Shown piece after piece: positions 47,745 to 57,692 of a stretch of 64,000 nucleotides of DNA. The stretch comes from Pandoraea oxalativorans (GTDB lineage: Bacteria > Pseudomonadota > Gammaproteobacteria > Burkholderiales > Burkholderiaceae). The notes under the pieces were generated by a model. That model ran no database searches. It saw nothing but the letters and a program-made list of their open reading frames with translations, and had not been told where the DNA came from. Both the position numbers and the translations under genes were made by a program. Each line of letters starts with the position of its first letter. Positions within the stretch are counted from its first letter, which is position 1. Where the stretch lies: NCBI RefSeq assembly GCF_000972785.3, contig NZ_CP011253.3, positions 2,418,001-2,482,000 on the forward strand, read 5' to 3'.

Positions 47745-48893
47745 ATGCGACGTAAAGTCCTGATCACAATGGCAAGCCTGGCGGCCGCCATGCTGGTCTC
47801 CGCCTGCGGCAAGCAGGAGAACACGAATGCCAACGCACCGGCTGCGGCGTCCGACGCACAGGCCTCCGCAGCACCGGCAGGCAAGGGCCCGATGGGCGTG
47901 GCGTTCGTCTACATCGGCAACCCGGGCGACGCAGGCTGGACCTTTGCGCATGAGCAGGGCGCGAAGGCGGTCGAAGCCAAGTACGGCGACAAGGTGACTG
48001 TGACCCGCGTGGAGAATGTGCCGGAAGGCGCGGACTCGGAGCGCGTGTTCCGCGATCTGGCGAGCAAGGGCAACAAGCTGATCTTCGGCACGTCGTTCGG
48101 TTACATGGACTCGATGGTCAAGACGGCCGCCGACTTCCCCGACGTGACGTTCGAGCACGCCACGGGCTTCAAATCGGCGCCGAACCTGGGCACGTACGAC
48201 GTGCGCACGTACGAAGGCGCGCATCTGGCGGGCGTCGTCGGCGGTTACGCCACGAAGTCGAACGTGATCGGCTACGTGGCGTCGGTGCCGATTCCCGAGG
48301 TGATCCGCAATATCGATGCGTTCACCATCGCCGCACGCGAAGTCAATCCGAAGGTCAAGGTGAAGGTCGTCTGGATCAATAGCTGGTTCGATCCGGGCAA
48401 GGAGCGTCAGGCCGCAGAATCGCTCGTGGGGCAGGGGGCGGACGTGCTCATGCAGAACGTCGACTCGGCCGTGGTCATGCAAGTGGCCGAAGAGAAAAAG
48501 ATCCACGCCTTTGGCTGGGATTCGGACATGAGCAAGTTCGGCCCGAACGCGCATCTGGCATCGGCCGCCATCGACTGGAGCAAGTACTACATCCGCACGG
48601 TCGGTGAAGTCATGCAAGGCACGTGGAAGAACACGCCGGTCTGGGGTGGCATCAAGGAAGACGAAATCAACCTCGTCGCCATCAACGACAAGGCCGTGTC
48701 GGAAGCTGCCCGCAAGGCGGTGACCACGCGCCACGATGCGATTCGCGACGGCAAGTACGACCCGTTCACCGGCCCGCTCAAGGGGCAGGACGGCAAGGAA
48801 ATAGTGCCGGCGGGCAAGACCCTCAACGACGACGAAAAGCACCAGATCAACTGGTTCGTGGAAGGCGTCGAGGGCTCGCTGCCGAAGCAGTAA
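47745..48893 (+). CDS. BMP-family substrate-binding lipoprotein
   Basis: 382 residues. A lipobox (MLVSAC) follows a basic N-terminus; the mature protein has the PnrA/Med fold (GVAFVYIGNPGDAGWTFAHEQGAKAVEAKYG, then GTSFGYMDSMVKTAADFPDVTFEHATGFK). This family binds purine nucleosides in other bacteria. GAGGAG precedes the ATG at 47745. Last gene of the importer set and probably the most expressed. Confidence 0.92.
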   Translation: MRRKVLITMASLAAAMLVSACGKQENTNANAPAAASDAQASAAPAGKGPMGVAFVYIGNPGDAGWTFAHEQGAKAVEAKYGDKVTVTRVENVPEGADSERVFRDLASKGNKLIFGTSFGYMDSMVKTAADFPDVTFEHATGFKSAPNLGTYDVRTYEGAHLAGVVGGYATKSNVIGYVASVPIPEVIRNIDAFTIAAREVNPKVKVKVVWINSWFDPGKERQAAESLVGQGADVLMQNVDSAVVMQVAEEKKIHAFGWDSDMSKFGPNAHLASAAIDWSKYYIRTVGEVMQGTWKNTPVWGGIKEDEINLVAINDKAVSEAARKAVTTRHDAIRDGKYDPFTGPLKGQDGKEIVPAGKTLNDDEKHQINWFVEGVEGSLPKQ

Positions 48894-49008
48894 TGGCTTC
48901 GCAAGGTGTGACGCCGTACACAGGGCGCGTGACACGCATCGGTGTTAAAATGTCAGGTTTCGTGGCGCAATTTCGTGCCGCCGCAACTCATCACCCCGGA
49001 TACCGCCT

Positions 49009-50604
49009 GTGCTGTCTACTGCCAATATCACGATGCAATTCGGCGCCAAGCCGCTCTTCGAGAACATCTCCGTCAAATTCGGCGGGGGCAACCGCTATGG
49101 CCTGATCGGCGCCAACGGTTGCGGCAAATCGACGTTCATGAAGATCCTTGGCGGAGACCTGGAGCCGAGCGCCGGCAACGTCATGCTCGAACCGAACGTG
49201 CGTCTGGGTAAGCTCAAGCAGGATCAGTTCGCGTATGAGGACATGCGCGTGCTCGACGTCGTGATGATGGGCCACACCGAAATGTGGGCGGCCATGAGCG
49301 AGCGCGACGCAATCTACGCCAATCCGGAAGCGACGGACGACGACTACATGCACGCCGCCGAACTCGAAGCGAAGTTTGCCGAGTACGACGGTTACACCGC
49401 CGAAGCGCGTGCAGGCGAGCTGCTGCTGGGCGTGGGCATTCCGACGGATCAGCATCAGGGTCCGATGAGCAATGTCGCGCCGGGCTGGAAGCTGCGTGTG
49501 CTGCTCGCGCAGGCGCTGTTCTCGAATCCGGACGTGCTGTTGCTCGACGAACCGACCAACAACCTGGACATCAACACGATCCGCTGGCTGGAAGACGTGC
49601 TCAACGAGCGCAACTCCACCATGATCATCATTTCGCACGATCGCCACTTCCTGAACGCCGTGTGCACGCACATGGCCGATATGGACTACGGCACGCTCAA
49701 AATTTACCCGGGCAACTACGACGACTACATGCTGGCGTCGGCGCAGGCCCGTGAGCGTCAGATGGCGGCGAACACCAAGGCGAAGGAACGCATCACCGAC
49801 CTGCAAGACTTCGTGCGCCGCTTTTCGGCGAACAAGTCGAAGGCACGTCAGGCAACGAGCCGTCTCAAGCAGATCGACAAGATCAAGGTGGAAGACATCA
49901 AGCCGTCGTCGCGTCAGAACCCGTTCATCCGTTTCGAGTTCGAGAAGAAGCTGCACAACCTCGCGTTCGAATTCGAGGGCATTTCGAAAGCCTACGACCG
50001 CCAGATTTTCAAGAACTTCACCGGTGCCGTGCGCGCGGGCGAACGTGTTGCGATCATCGGTGAGAACGGTGCCGGTAAGACCACGCTTCTGCGCAGCCTG
50101 ATGGCCGATCTGCCGGTCGACAGCGGCCACGTGAAGTGGGCGGAAAACGCAAACATCGGCTATTTCCCGCAGGATACGTCCGAAGCATTCCCTGAAGACC
50201 AGACGCTCACCGACTGGATGACGCAATGGGGCAAGGAAGGCGACGACGATCAGGTGATTCGTGGCTCGCTCGGCCGTCTGCTGTTCGGTGGCGACGACGT
50301 GGGCAAGTCGGTGCGCGTGCTGTCCGGGGGTGAAAAGGGCCGCATGATCTGGGGCAAGCTGATGCTGGGTCGTCACAACGTCATGATGATGGACGAGCCG
50401 ACCAACCACATGGACATGGAATCGATCGAATCGCTTCAGATCGCGCTCGACAAGTATCCGGGCACGCTGATTTTCGTGTCGCATGACCGCGAATTTGTGT
50501 CGGGGCTTGCCATGCGCATCATCGAAGTGAAGAACGACGGCACGCTGGTCGATTACGCCGGGACTTACGAAGAGTACCTGGCCAGCCAGGGCGTGGAAGT
50601 CTGA
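49009..50604 (+). CDS. ybiT: ABC-F family ATPase, YbiT-like
   Basis: 531 residues from a GTG start: two ATPase domains (Walker [10 protein letters not shown] and GENGAGKTT), the inter-domain linker with [32 protein letters not shown], and the first signature written as [15 protein letters not shown] in place of LSGG, which marks YbiT rather than EttA or Uup. ABC-F proteins act on the ribosome E site; the exact role of YbiT is not settled. No membrane domains. Stands alone. Confidence 0.9.
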   Translation: MLSTANITMQFGAKPLFENISVKFGGGNRYGLIGANGCGKSTFMKILGGDLEPSAGNVMLEPNVRLGKLKQDQFAYEDMRVLDVVMMGHTEMWAAMSERDAIYANPEATDDDYMHAAELEAKFAEYDGYTAEARAGELLLGVGIPTDQHQGPMSNVAPGWKLRVLLAQALFSNPDVLLLDEPTNNLDINTIRWLEDVLNERNSTMIIISHDRHFLNAVCTHMADMDYGTLKIYPGNYDDYMLASAQARERQMAANTKAKERITDLQDFVRRFSANKSKARQATSRLKQIDKIKVEDIKPSSRQNPFIRFEFEKKLHNLAFEFEGISKAYDRQIFKNFTGAVRAGERVAIIGENGAGKTTLLRSLMADLPVDSGHVKWAENANIGYFPQDTSEAFPEDQTLTDWMTQWGKEGDDDQVIRGSLGRLLFGGDDVGKSVRVLSGGEKGRMIWGKLMLGRHNVMMMDEPTNHMDMESIESLQIALDKYPGTLIFVSHDREFVSGLAMRIIEVKNDGTLVDYAGTYEEYLASQGVEV

Positions 50605-50671
50605 TGGGCGACGACGTTCGCTGACGCCCGCTGACGTTCGGCAACTCGGTCGTTCGGTCGTATCAGGTGAG

Positions 50672-50698
50672 CAGGGCGCTTGCATCGCAGGCGCCCTG
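50672..50698. terminator. hairpin after ybiT
   Basis: 8-bp perfect stem CAGGGCGC (50672-50679) with GCGCCCTG (50691-50698); only two T residues follow, so a weak intrinsic terminator at best. Confidence 0.45.
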
Positions 50699-50762
50699 TT
50701 CGCGTTTACGGAGGGCGGACTACAATGGCCATTCGTTGCTCAACGCCAGCAGGAGGCAATGC

Positions 50763-52196
50763 ATGAAGACGTACGACAAGTTTTTCATCGACGGACAGTG
50801 GGTGACGCCGGTCGGGCGCGGTGCGCTGGACGTCTTCCATTCGGCCGACGCGAAGCTCATGGGCCGCATTCCCGAAGGTGCGGCGCAGGATACGGAAGCT
50901 GCGATTGCGGCGGCGCGCAATGCGCGTGACGCATGGGCGGCCACACCGGCTGCCGAGCGCGCCGGGTATCTGCGCGAGATTGCGGCGGGCCTGAAGGCGC
51001 GCACCGACGAGCTGGCGCAGGTCATGACGGGCGAGACGGGCATGCCGATCAAACTCGTGCGTGCTATTCAGGTCGGCGGTCCGGTGTATCACTGGAACAA
51101 GTACGCCGAGCTGGCCGAATCGTTCGAGTTCGAGGCGCGCGTCGGCAATTCGCTGGTGGTACGCGAGCCGGTTGGTGTTGTGGGGGCGATCACGCCGTGG
51201 AATTACCCGCTGAACCAGATCACCCTCAAGGTCGCGCCCGCGCTGGCTGCCGGTTGCACGGTGGTGTTGAAGCCGTCGGAAGTCGCACCGTTCAACGCGT
51301 TCATTCTGGCCGAAGTGATCGAAGCGGCTGGACTGCCGCCGGGCGTGTTCAACCTGGTGACGGGGCTCGGGCCGGTCGTCGGCGAGGTGCTTGCAAGGCA
51401 TCCGGACGTTGACATGGTGTCGTTCACCGGATCGACGCGTGCAGGCAAACGCGTGTCGGAGGTGGCGTCGCAGACCGTCAAGCGTGTTGCGCTGGAGTTG
51501 GGGGGTAAGTCGGCCTCGGTGGTGCTCGACGACGCAGACCTTGCCGCAGCCGTTAAAGGAACGCTCAACGCCTGCTATCTGAATTCGGGGCAGACCTGTT
51601 CTGCACACACGCGCATGCTCGTACCGGCGTCGCGTTATGACGAGGTCAAAGCGTTGGCGAAAGAGGCGGTGGCGCGTTTTACGCTGGGCGACCCGCGCGA
51701 GGAAACCACGCGTCTCGGGCCGCTTGCGTCGTCTGCGCAACGCGAGCGTGTGCAGACCTACATCCGCAAGGGTTTGTCGGAAGGTGCAGAGTTGATTGCG
51801 GGGGGGGATACGGTACCCGAGGGCTTCGAGGCGGGCTTCTTCGTACAGCCGACGGTGCTGGGGCGTGTAACACCGGACGCCACCGTAGCGCAGGAAGAGA
51901 TCTTCGGCCCCGTGCTGTCGATCATCACGTACCAGGACGAAGCCGACGCAGTGCGTATCGCCAACGATTCGATCTACGGGTTGGGCGGTGGCGTGTGGTC
52001 AGGCGACGAGGCGCGCGCGGTACGCGTGGCGCGTCAGATTCGCACCGGACAGGTCGACATCAACGGCGGGGAGTTCAACGTACAGGCCCCGTTCGGTGGA
52101 TTCAAGCAGTCGGGGCACGGGCGGGAGAACGGCGTCTACGGCTTCGAGGAGTTCCTGGAATACAAGTCGCTTCAATTCAAGTCTGCGAAGTCGTAG
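50763..52196 (+). CDS. aldehyde dehydrogenase family protein
   Basis: 477 residues, NAD(P)+-dependent ALDH. Motifs: [25 protein letters not shown] (substrate/NAD site), [26 protein letters not shown] (catalytic Glu) and [13 protein letters not shown] (nucleophile Cys). RBS AGGAGG lies 6-7 bases before the ATG. Substrate not determined; similar enzymes take aliphatic or betaine aldehydes. Ends 20 bases inside the convergent DUF1289 gene. Confidence 0.92.
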   Translation: MKTYDKFFIDGQWVTPVGRGALDVFHSADAKLMGRIPEGAAQDTEAAIAAARNARDAWAATPAAERAGYLREIAAGLKARTDELAQVMTGETGMPIKLVRAIQVGGPVYHWNKYAELAESFEFEARVGNSLVVREPVGVVGAITPWNYPLNQITLKVAPALAAGCTVVLKPSEVAPFNAFILAEVIEAAGLPPGVFNLVTGLGPVVGEVLARHPDVDMVSFTGSTRAGKRVSEVASQTVKRVALELGGKSASVVLDDADLAAAVKGTLNACYLNSGQTCSAHTRMLVPASRYDEVKALAKEAVARFTLGDPREETTRLGPLASSAQRERVQTYIRKGLSEGAELIAGGDTVPEGFEAGFFVQPTVLGRVTPDATVAQEEIFGPVLSIITYQDEADAVRIANDSIYGLGGGVWSGDEARAVRVARQIRTGQVDINGGEFNVQAPFGGFKQSGHGRENGVYGFEEFLEYKSLQFKSAKS

Positions 52197-52440
52197 AACT
52201 GCTGTCGCAAAAGCGCATCCCCGTGCCTTCGCGGATGATGCGCTCCCACACCGCCGCCTTCTCCTGCTCGGTGAAGAACACCCAGTTGGAGACTTCGTAG
52301 GCGGTGCGGCCGCAACCTTTGCAGACGTCGTCGAAAAGTGTCGAGCAAACGCCAATGCAAGGGCTGTCGGGGCGGTCGTGCAATTCGGACATAGGGGAGA
52401 ATTCGGCCAGGTCTGGCGGGGTGACACAAGATGTTGCCAT
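52177..52440 (-). CDS. DUF1289 small cysteine-rich protein
   Basis: 87 residues if started at 52440, or 71 from the ATG at 52392; neither has a clear ribosome site. The DUF1289 pattern [28 protein letters not shown] is present: four cysteines (CxxxC...CxxC) likely to bind a metal or Fe-S, followed by the [12 protein letters not shown] helix. Function unknown in the family. Its 3' end overlaps the aldehyde dehydrogenase gene by 20 bases on the opposite strand. Confidence 0.82.
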   Translation of the reverse strand: MATSCVTPPDLAEFSPMSELHDRPDSPCIGVCSTLFDDVCKGCGRTAYEVSNWVFFTEQEKAAVWERIIREGTGMRFCDSSSTTSQT

Positions 52441-52542
52441 TATCGCATCGATGGCCGGGGCAGTTTCGATTCCCCTACGGGCGGGCGCGGACGGTGGACA
52501 TTTGCGCCCGTTTCAGGTTGGCAAGGGTATTCATGGGTGACG

Positions 52543-52971
52543 ATGGTTATGCTGCGTAGCTGGCAACTTTTTGCGCTGGGCTCGGCGTTTTTCGCTGCGC
52601 TGACTGCGATATTCGGCAAACTCGGGGTGGCTCAGGTCAACTCGAATATGGCCACGTTGATTCGAACCGTCATCATTTTCGGGGTGACGCTGGCTATCGT
52701 CGGCACGCGCGGCGAGTGGCAAAGGCCGACAAGCCTGAGCGCCAACACGTGGGCCTTCCTCGTTCTGTCGGGGGTCGCCACGGGGCTGTCGTGGCTCTGT
52801 TACTTCCGGGCGTTGCAACTGGGGCCGGTGTCGGGCGTCGCGCCGCTCGACAAGCTCAGCGTGGCGATGGCCATGCTGATCGGGTGGGTGGTGCTAGGCG
52901 AGCCGTTCTCGCTTAAGGAGGCACTCGGCGGCGCGTTGATCGTCGCCGGTGCCCTCGTGCTGGTGTTGTGA
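52543..52971 (+). CDS. half-size EamA transporter
   Basis: 142 residues with five hydrophobic segments, one EamA repeat only: WQLFALGSAFFAALTAIFGKLGVAQVNSNMATLIRT, ending GEPFSLKEALGGALIVAGALVLVL. Such short members form dimers, unlike the 10-helix exporter at 2677. The ATG at 52543 (or 52549) gives the family start. Cargo unknown. Convergent with the phospholipase gene. Confidence 0.85.
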   Translation: MVMLRSWQLFALGSAFFAALTAIFGKLGVAQVNSNMATLIRTVIIFGVTLAIVGTRGEWQRPTSLSANTWAFLVLSGVATGLSWLCYFRALQLGPVSGVAPLDKLSVAMAMLIGWVVLGEPFSLKEALGGALIVAGALVLVL

Positions 52972-52975
52972 TGCC

Positions 52976-54274
52976 TCACCAACGGAACACGCTGTAGCCA
53001 ATGCGCACCTGCGACGGCGAGTGGCGATTGTAGTCGAGCATGTCTTCGCCGTAGCCAGTGAAGTAACCGAGCCAGATGTAGCCACCGGTGCCCGGAATCA
53101 GCTTGCCGAGCGGATAGGTGACCTGCACATCTACGCTACCGTAGTTACGCTTCATGCCCTTGCGAAGCGTCGCGCCGATCTGCCAGCCATTGGGCTTGCC
53201 CCACAACACGAGCAGGTCCATGTAGCCGCGATAGTCCTGAATGTCGGAGTTGTCCTTCTTCTCCAGATAGGCATAGAGCTTCGGCGCGATCGTCCAGTGA
53301 TACTCCGATGGATTACCGAACGTGAGGATCGGTTTGACGAAGACGGTGTTGATGCTGCGCGAGTCGTCACCCGCTTTGCCGTTGGACTCATGCTCGATAC
53401 CGGCGGCGATACCCAGCGACGAGAACCAGCCAGCCCGCACGCCGGTGTCGGGAACGTAATAGAAGAAGCTCGGACGGTAATTCGAGTCGCGGAACGGCGC
53501 GGACTCGGCTTCCAGATCCCAAATCGACAACTGGGTGTAGCCGAAGTACAGATTGTCGAGGAAGGACTTCGACGAGGGATTGTCGGGTTTCAGGATGTGT
53601 AACTTGAAGCTGAGCTGAAAGCGTGCGTTCGCGTCGCCATTCTTGCCAAACGCGATGTACATCGGCTCGTGCGACGAAATGCGGGCAAACTCGGTGTCCG
53701 CTGTCGGGGCAATGGCCTCTGACGACGTGGCAGCCGGTGCCGCCGCAACTGCGCCAGACGGGAGGGCTGCGGTGCGGTTGCCAGTCCCGGGGGCCGTGCC
53801 GCTTTCTGCTGGGATCGGCGCAGCGGCGACCATCGGCTCGGCGGGCGCGGCGCGATCGAGCACCACTGTGGTGATCGAGGCGTCCCAGTCGACCGGCTCG
53901 ATGCGTACGGACCCGCGTAACTCTTTGGGCAGGACTGCTGAATAAGGGACGCGGCGGAACTGTCCGTTGGACAGCGTGAGCTGAGTGGGGACGATGGCCG
54001 CGCGCTTCAGATGCAGTAGCGTCGGTTTGAAGTCGTCGTTAGAGATGCGAACGACGATTTCCTCCGGCAACTGGACGGTCTTGCGGCCTGGCGAATCCTG
54101 TGTGGCCAACAGCATGAGCTGCAATGGCGCGCCTCCCGCGAGGGCGCGCGGCGGTTGCAGTAGCGAGAGATCCGCATGTGCGGCGCTACTCAGGGCCAGG
54201 CAGAGAGCGGCCGCACCGACCTGAATGGCGCGAAGCGGCGATGGGGCGAATGTGGCGAGATTCGTCTTGAGCAT
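52976..54274 (-). CDS. pldA: outer membrane phospholipase A (PldA-like)
   Basis: 432 residues with a signal peptide ending near AAHA. The C-terminal ~230 residues form the 12-strand OMPLA barrel; the active-site run GIEHESNGKAGDDSRSINTVFVKP carries the His-Ser of HxSNG and the Asn partner, and the last residue is an aromatic (VFRW) as needed for BAM insertion. The N-terminal ~180 residues are an extra periplasmic part with an Ala/Pro-rich linker, making it much longer than E. coli PldA (about 290). Terminal gene after the c-di-GMP pair. Confidence 0.9.
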   Translation of the reverse strand: MLKTNLATFAPSPLRAIQVGAAALCLALSSAAHADLSLLQPPRALAGGAPLQLMLLATQDSPGRKTVQLPEEIVVRISNDDFKPTLLHLKRAAIVPTQLTLSNGQFRRVPYSAVLPKELRGSVRIEPVDWDASITTVVLDRAAPAEPMVAAAPIPAESGTAPGTGNRTAALPSGAVAAAPAATSSEAIAPTADTEFARISSHEPMYIAFGKNGDANARFQLSFKLHILKPDNPSSKSFLDNLYFGYTQLSIWDLEAESAPFRDSNYRPSFFYYVPDTGVRAGWFSSLGIAAGIEHESNGKAGDDSRSINTVFVKPILTFGNPSEYHWTIAPKLYAYLEKKDNSDIQDYRGYMDLLVLWGKPNGWQIGATLRKGMKRNYGSVDVQVTYPLGKLIPGTGGYIWLGYFTGYGEDMLDYNRHSPSQVRIGYSVFRW

Positions 54275-54321
54275 CGGTCCGGTCTGAGTTGGCGACTTCA
54301 GGCCGGGATGCCTGAAGCCGG

Positions 54322-56004
54322 TTAAGTCCCGCCTCGGGTGAGTACCCGTAGGTCGGATTCGCGGGCGCAGCGATCGCGTCCGCGCGATTTGGCAAGGTAC
54401 AGCGCTGCGTCGGCACGTTGCAGCCAGGCATTGTCGTCGTCACCCGCGTGCCATTGGGCTACGCCGGCACTTATCGTGAACTTAAGTGATCGACCGTCGA
54501 CGTTGATGCGTGCTTCGCGAACGGCGTCGCGCAGCCGTTCAGCGGCGTCGAACGCCCGTGCTTCCGTGGCGCCACTCAGGATAATAGCGAATTCTTCGCC
54601 CCCCAAACGACCGCAGATGTCATCTTCGCGTAACGATTCGTGACAAAGCCGGACAAAGGTGGCCAATACCGTATCGCCCAGCGCATGTCCCCACGTGTCG
54701 TTGATCTGCTTGAAATGGTCCAGGTCGACGAGGATGACACTGGTCGGCACGTCCGCCGAAGCCGCTTGCATGACGCCGACACGCAGGCGCTTGAGGAAGT
54801 GTCCGCGTGAGAGCGCGCCGGTCAGTGCGTCGTACTTCACTTCGTGTTCGAGGGCTGCATTTTTTGCCAGCGTGTCCGTCAACTGGAGCTTTTCGCGGCG
54901 CAGGTAACGCACGAGCAGGTAGAGCGCGCCAGCCGAGATGAGCAGCAAAGCGAATACCAGTGAGGCATAGCGGCGTCGCTCTATCGAGAGACTGCCGAGC
55001 GTTGGCGCTTCGCTCATGGTGTAAATCACCATGTCGCCGTCCGAGGACGGTTCGACATCCAGCAAATAGGGCTGATTGTCAGGGCGTACGCGCACCAGCC
55101 GCGCACGGTGTTTGTTGTCCTCGTCGTCCGGCCCCATTTGCAGGAAGTTGGGCGTGCCGGGCGTCAGATCGTAGTTTTCGATGGGCACGACAGTGAAGTC
55201 TTCCTGCAAATACAGATGACGGCGCTCTCGGCGCGTGAGGTTGAACACCGCCGCACCCGGCACTGCCAGCCCGGTAAAGGTCGGGTCGTTGGCGAGCACG
55301 ATCACGCCATTCTTATCCGTGATAAACGAAGCGCCGCTGTCGACCCAGTGCGACAACCGGCGAATGCCGAGCTTGACGACAAGGACGCCGACCAGAATGC
55401 CGTCGTGATAGACCGGCGCGGTGAAGTACATGCCGGGCATGCCGGTCTTGCGTCCGGTGACGTATTGCTGCCCCGCGCCACCCAGCACCGCCGTGTTGAA
55501 GTAGTCGCGGTCGCCGTAGCGGTCGCCGATCAGCGGGTTCGTGGTATTGAAATCGCTGGACGCAATGGTGATGCCGTCGGGCGCGCCCAACCAGACAAGA
55601 TCCGCGCCGAAGTACAGTTGCGCGGCGCGCAGCAGCTCATTGACGGGCTTCAGCACGGGATTTGCCAGCAACATCTGGCGCGCTTTGTCCTGCGGAACGC
55701 CCGTTAGCGGATGGGTGGCTATCGTGTTTGCTGCGGACTGGATCTGCCCGATCTGCGCGAGGACCTGCGGGATGCCGCGAATGAGTATCAGGTCCTGATC
55801 GACCGTATGAACGGTGCCGTGCGCCAGCCGCGTGGCGATGCTGCGCTCCTCGTAAAGCAGGCGCGCGGCGCGATTCGCTACGAGTTGATCGGCAGCGAAG
55901 CGCGCCAGACCCCAGGCGATCAGGACACACAGCAGGACGACGACGCCGCACAGAAAGGCGGAAGCGGCATGTCGACGGGAGAGAGGAGCGTTGACCAACG
56001 GCAA
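54322..56004 (-). CDS. membrane diguanylate cyclase (dCache-GGDEF)
   Basis: 560 residues. TM helix near the N-terminus (~15-35), a periplasmic Cache-type sensor (~40-330), a second TM (~350-370), then a GGDEF domain whose motif is GGEEF, an active variant. The I-site RxxD (REDD) lies just upstream, so feedback inhibition by c-di-GMP is expected. Makes c-di-GMP. Follows the EAL gene by 18 bases. Confidence 0.92.
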   Translation of the reverse strand: MPLVNAPLSRRHAASAFLCGVVVLLCVLIAWGLARFAADQLVANRAARLLYEERSIATRLAHGTVHTVDQDLILIRGIPQVLAQIGQIQSAANTIATHPLTGVPQDKARQMLLANPVLKPVNELLRAAQLYFGADLVWLGAPDGITIASSDFNTTNPLIGDRYGDRDYFNTAVLGGAGQQYVTGRKTGMPGMYFTAPVYHDGILVGVLVVKLGIRRLSHWVDSGASFITDKNGVIVLANDPTFTGLAVPGAAVFNLTRRERRHLYLQEDFTVVPIENYDLTPGTPNFLQMGPDDEDNKHRARLVRVRPDNQPYLLDVEPSSDGDMVIYTMSEAPTLGSLSIERRRYASLVFALLLISAGALYLLVRYLRREKLQLTDTLAKNAALEHEVKYDALTGALSRGHFLKRLRVGVMQAASADVPTSVILVDLDHFKQINDTWGHALGDTVLATFVRLCHESLREDDICGRLGGEEFAIILSGATEARAFDAAERLRDAVREARINVDGRSLKFTISAGVAQWHAGDDDNAWLQRADAALYLAKSRGRDRCARESDLRVLTRGGT

Positions 56005-56022
56005 AGGCGGTTGCTGACGCGT

Positions 56023-57357
56023 TTACAGGCGCCCGTGCCAGTCTCGAATGAACGTTTCGATATGCCCGGGCGGTAAGGGACGCGTGCAATGATACCCCTG
56101 CCACGCGTGACAGCCCAGCGATGCAAGCGCATCGCGTTGCGCACTGGTCTCCACGCCTTCGGCCACCGTTTCGATTTCGAGCTTGCGGGCGATGGCGATG
56201 ATCGCGCGGATCAGTTCGGTATCGTAGCCGCCGAGCAGCACCCCGGCCACGAACTGATAGTCGATCTTGACCGTGCCGAATGGCCAGCGTTTGAGTCGTA
56301 CGAAGCTCGAATAGCCCGTGCCGAAATCGTCGAGCGACAAGCGCACGCCCATCGCGACGAGTTCGTTCATCAGCGTGGCGGCTTCGTCGAGATGCGAGAT
56401 TAGCGAGGACTCGGTGATCTCGATCTCCAGCTTGTCCGGCGGCACGCGGTGGTGTTTGAGGGCGTAGCGAACCGTCTCCAGCGTCTGCACACGCATTTGC
56501 TGAGCGGAGAGATTCACGGCCACGCGAGGGTACTCTTCACCGTCCGTATGCCACTTGTCGAGCTGACGGCAGGCTTCGTGCAGTGTCCAGTCGCCGATGG
56601 GGCCGATGACGTCGCAACGCTCGGCCGCCGGGATGAACTCACCCGGCATGATGAGCTCGTCGTCCCGTTGCCAGCGGATCAGGGCTTCGAGGCCCGTCAG
56701 CCGGTGCGTGCGCATGTCTATCTGCGGCTGATAGTGCAGGCGGAATTCCGAGTCCGACAGCGCGCGTCCGATGGCGCCGCGCCAGTAATGCTCGTTGCCT
56801 GCGTCGTCCGGCGGGGCAATGCCCTCGGTCGGCGCGGCCGGGGCTTCGGTGACGAGAAAGCGCGACGCGCTCTCGCGAATGGCCTGATCGGCGACGTCGG
56901 ACGTATGTTCCAGCAAGGTGGCCGGCCACACGGGCACCTGCGGCAGATGCGTGATGCCCGCCGAGACAATCGGATAGAGCAGCCCGTTACCGCAGGGCAC
57001 TGGCGATTCGCCAGCCCGAATGAAGCGGCGCGTGATCTGTACGGCGGCCTCGCGGCTGCTCAGGTCGCGTAGCAGGATCGCGACCTGCTGATCCGAAACG
57101 CGGCCGATGAGGTCGCGGCGTCGAATACGCGAGCCGATGCGAAATGCCACCGTCGCGAGCAGATCCGCGTCGGAGATGGCCTGTTGGCTGGACGCCGTAC
57201 GCTGGCCCCGGCCCACGTGCAGCACGACCAGCGCGCTGTGACTATTGGGCGGACTGGGGGTCCTCAGCTCAAGACTGAGGGCGCGCAAAAGCCGCTGGCG
57301 ATCCAGCAGCAAATCGGCGAGGACGACTTGCCGTCGCAGCGCGTTCGTATCGTTCAT
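56023..57357 (-). CDS. EAL-domain c-di-GMP phosphodiesterase
   Basis: 444 residues. A degenerate GGDEF-like domain (~25-170, no GGDEF motif), then EAL (~190-440). All catalytic blocks are present: EALIRW, the Asn in VNLSAQQ, EITES, DDFGTGYSS, KIDYQFV and EGVET with QGYHCTRPL, so it should hydrolyse c-di-GMP. Upstream of and cotranscribed with the cyclase. Confidence 0.92.
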   Translation of the reverse strand: MNDTNALRRQVVLADLLLDRQRLLRALSLELRTPSPPNSHSALVVLHVGRGQRTASSQQAISDADLLATVAFRIGSRIRRRDLIGRVSDQQVAILLRDLSSREAAVQITRRFIRAGESPVPCGNGLLYPIVSAGITHLPQVPVWPATLLEHTSDVADQAIRESASRFLVTEAPAAPTEGIAPPDDAGNEHYWRGAIGRALSDSEFRLHYQPQIDMRTHRLTGLEALIRWQRDDELIMPGEFIPAAERCDVIGPIGDWTLHEACRQLDKWHTDGEEYPRVAVNLSAQQMRVQTLETVRYALKHHRVPPDKLEIEITESSLISHLDEAATLMNELVAMGVRLSLDDFGTGYSSFVRLKRWPFGTVKIDYQFVAGVLLGGYDTELIRAIIAIARKLEIETVAEGVETSAQRDALASLGCHAWQGYHCTRPLPPGHIETFIRDWHGRL

Positions 57358-57692
57358 CTCGGCAGGCAGGCAAACATCGCCTGAACGGTTGAGCGATTGT
57401 CACCGGCGCGTTCAATGCTGGCGAGGCCATCCAGCAGGAAAAGCCCACGCGTCGAACAGGTCGTGCCGCCAGAAAACCCTTGAATCATGTTCTGCATAAG
57501 ACGCGTAAATGTGTCGGCCGTCATGCGAGGGGCGAAGCGTGCAGACCGGTGCGCCGCTTCCCTCGCGTTGCGGCAGACCGCGCGCAAGGCGTGGCCCGAC
57601 TAGAAGCTCGTTCCCGATCGCGAGACCGGGTCCTTTGACCTTTAACGGCACCCAAATTTGAAAATTGAGTGCGGGTTTCACCTACGGTCAGC
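57358..57692. other. gap between the EAL gene and SQR
   Basis: 335 bases. A minus-strand frame of 89 codons (57412-57681, MKPALNFQIWVPLKVKG...) lies in it without recognisable similarity or clear ribosome site; I do not support it as a gene. It should hold the promoter of the EAL-GGDEF operon and the end of the SQR transcript. Confidence 0.4.

Noticed and set aside
48991-50685. 564-codon minus-strand frame opposite ybiT
   Set aside because: Antisense shadow rich in His, Arg and Val.
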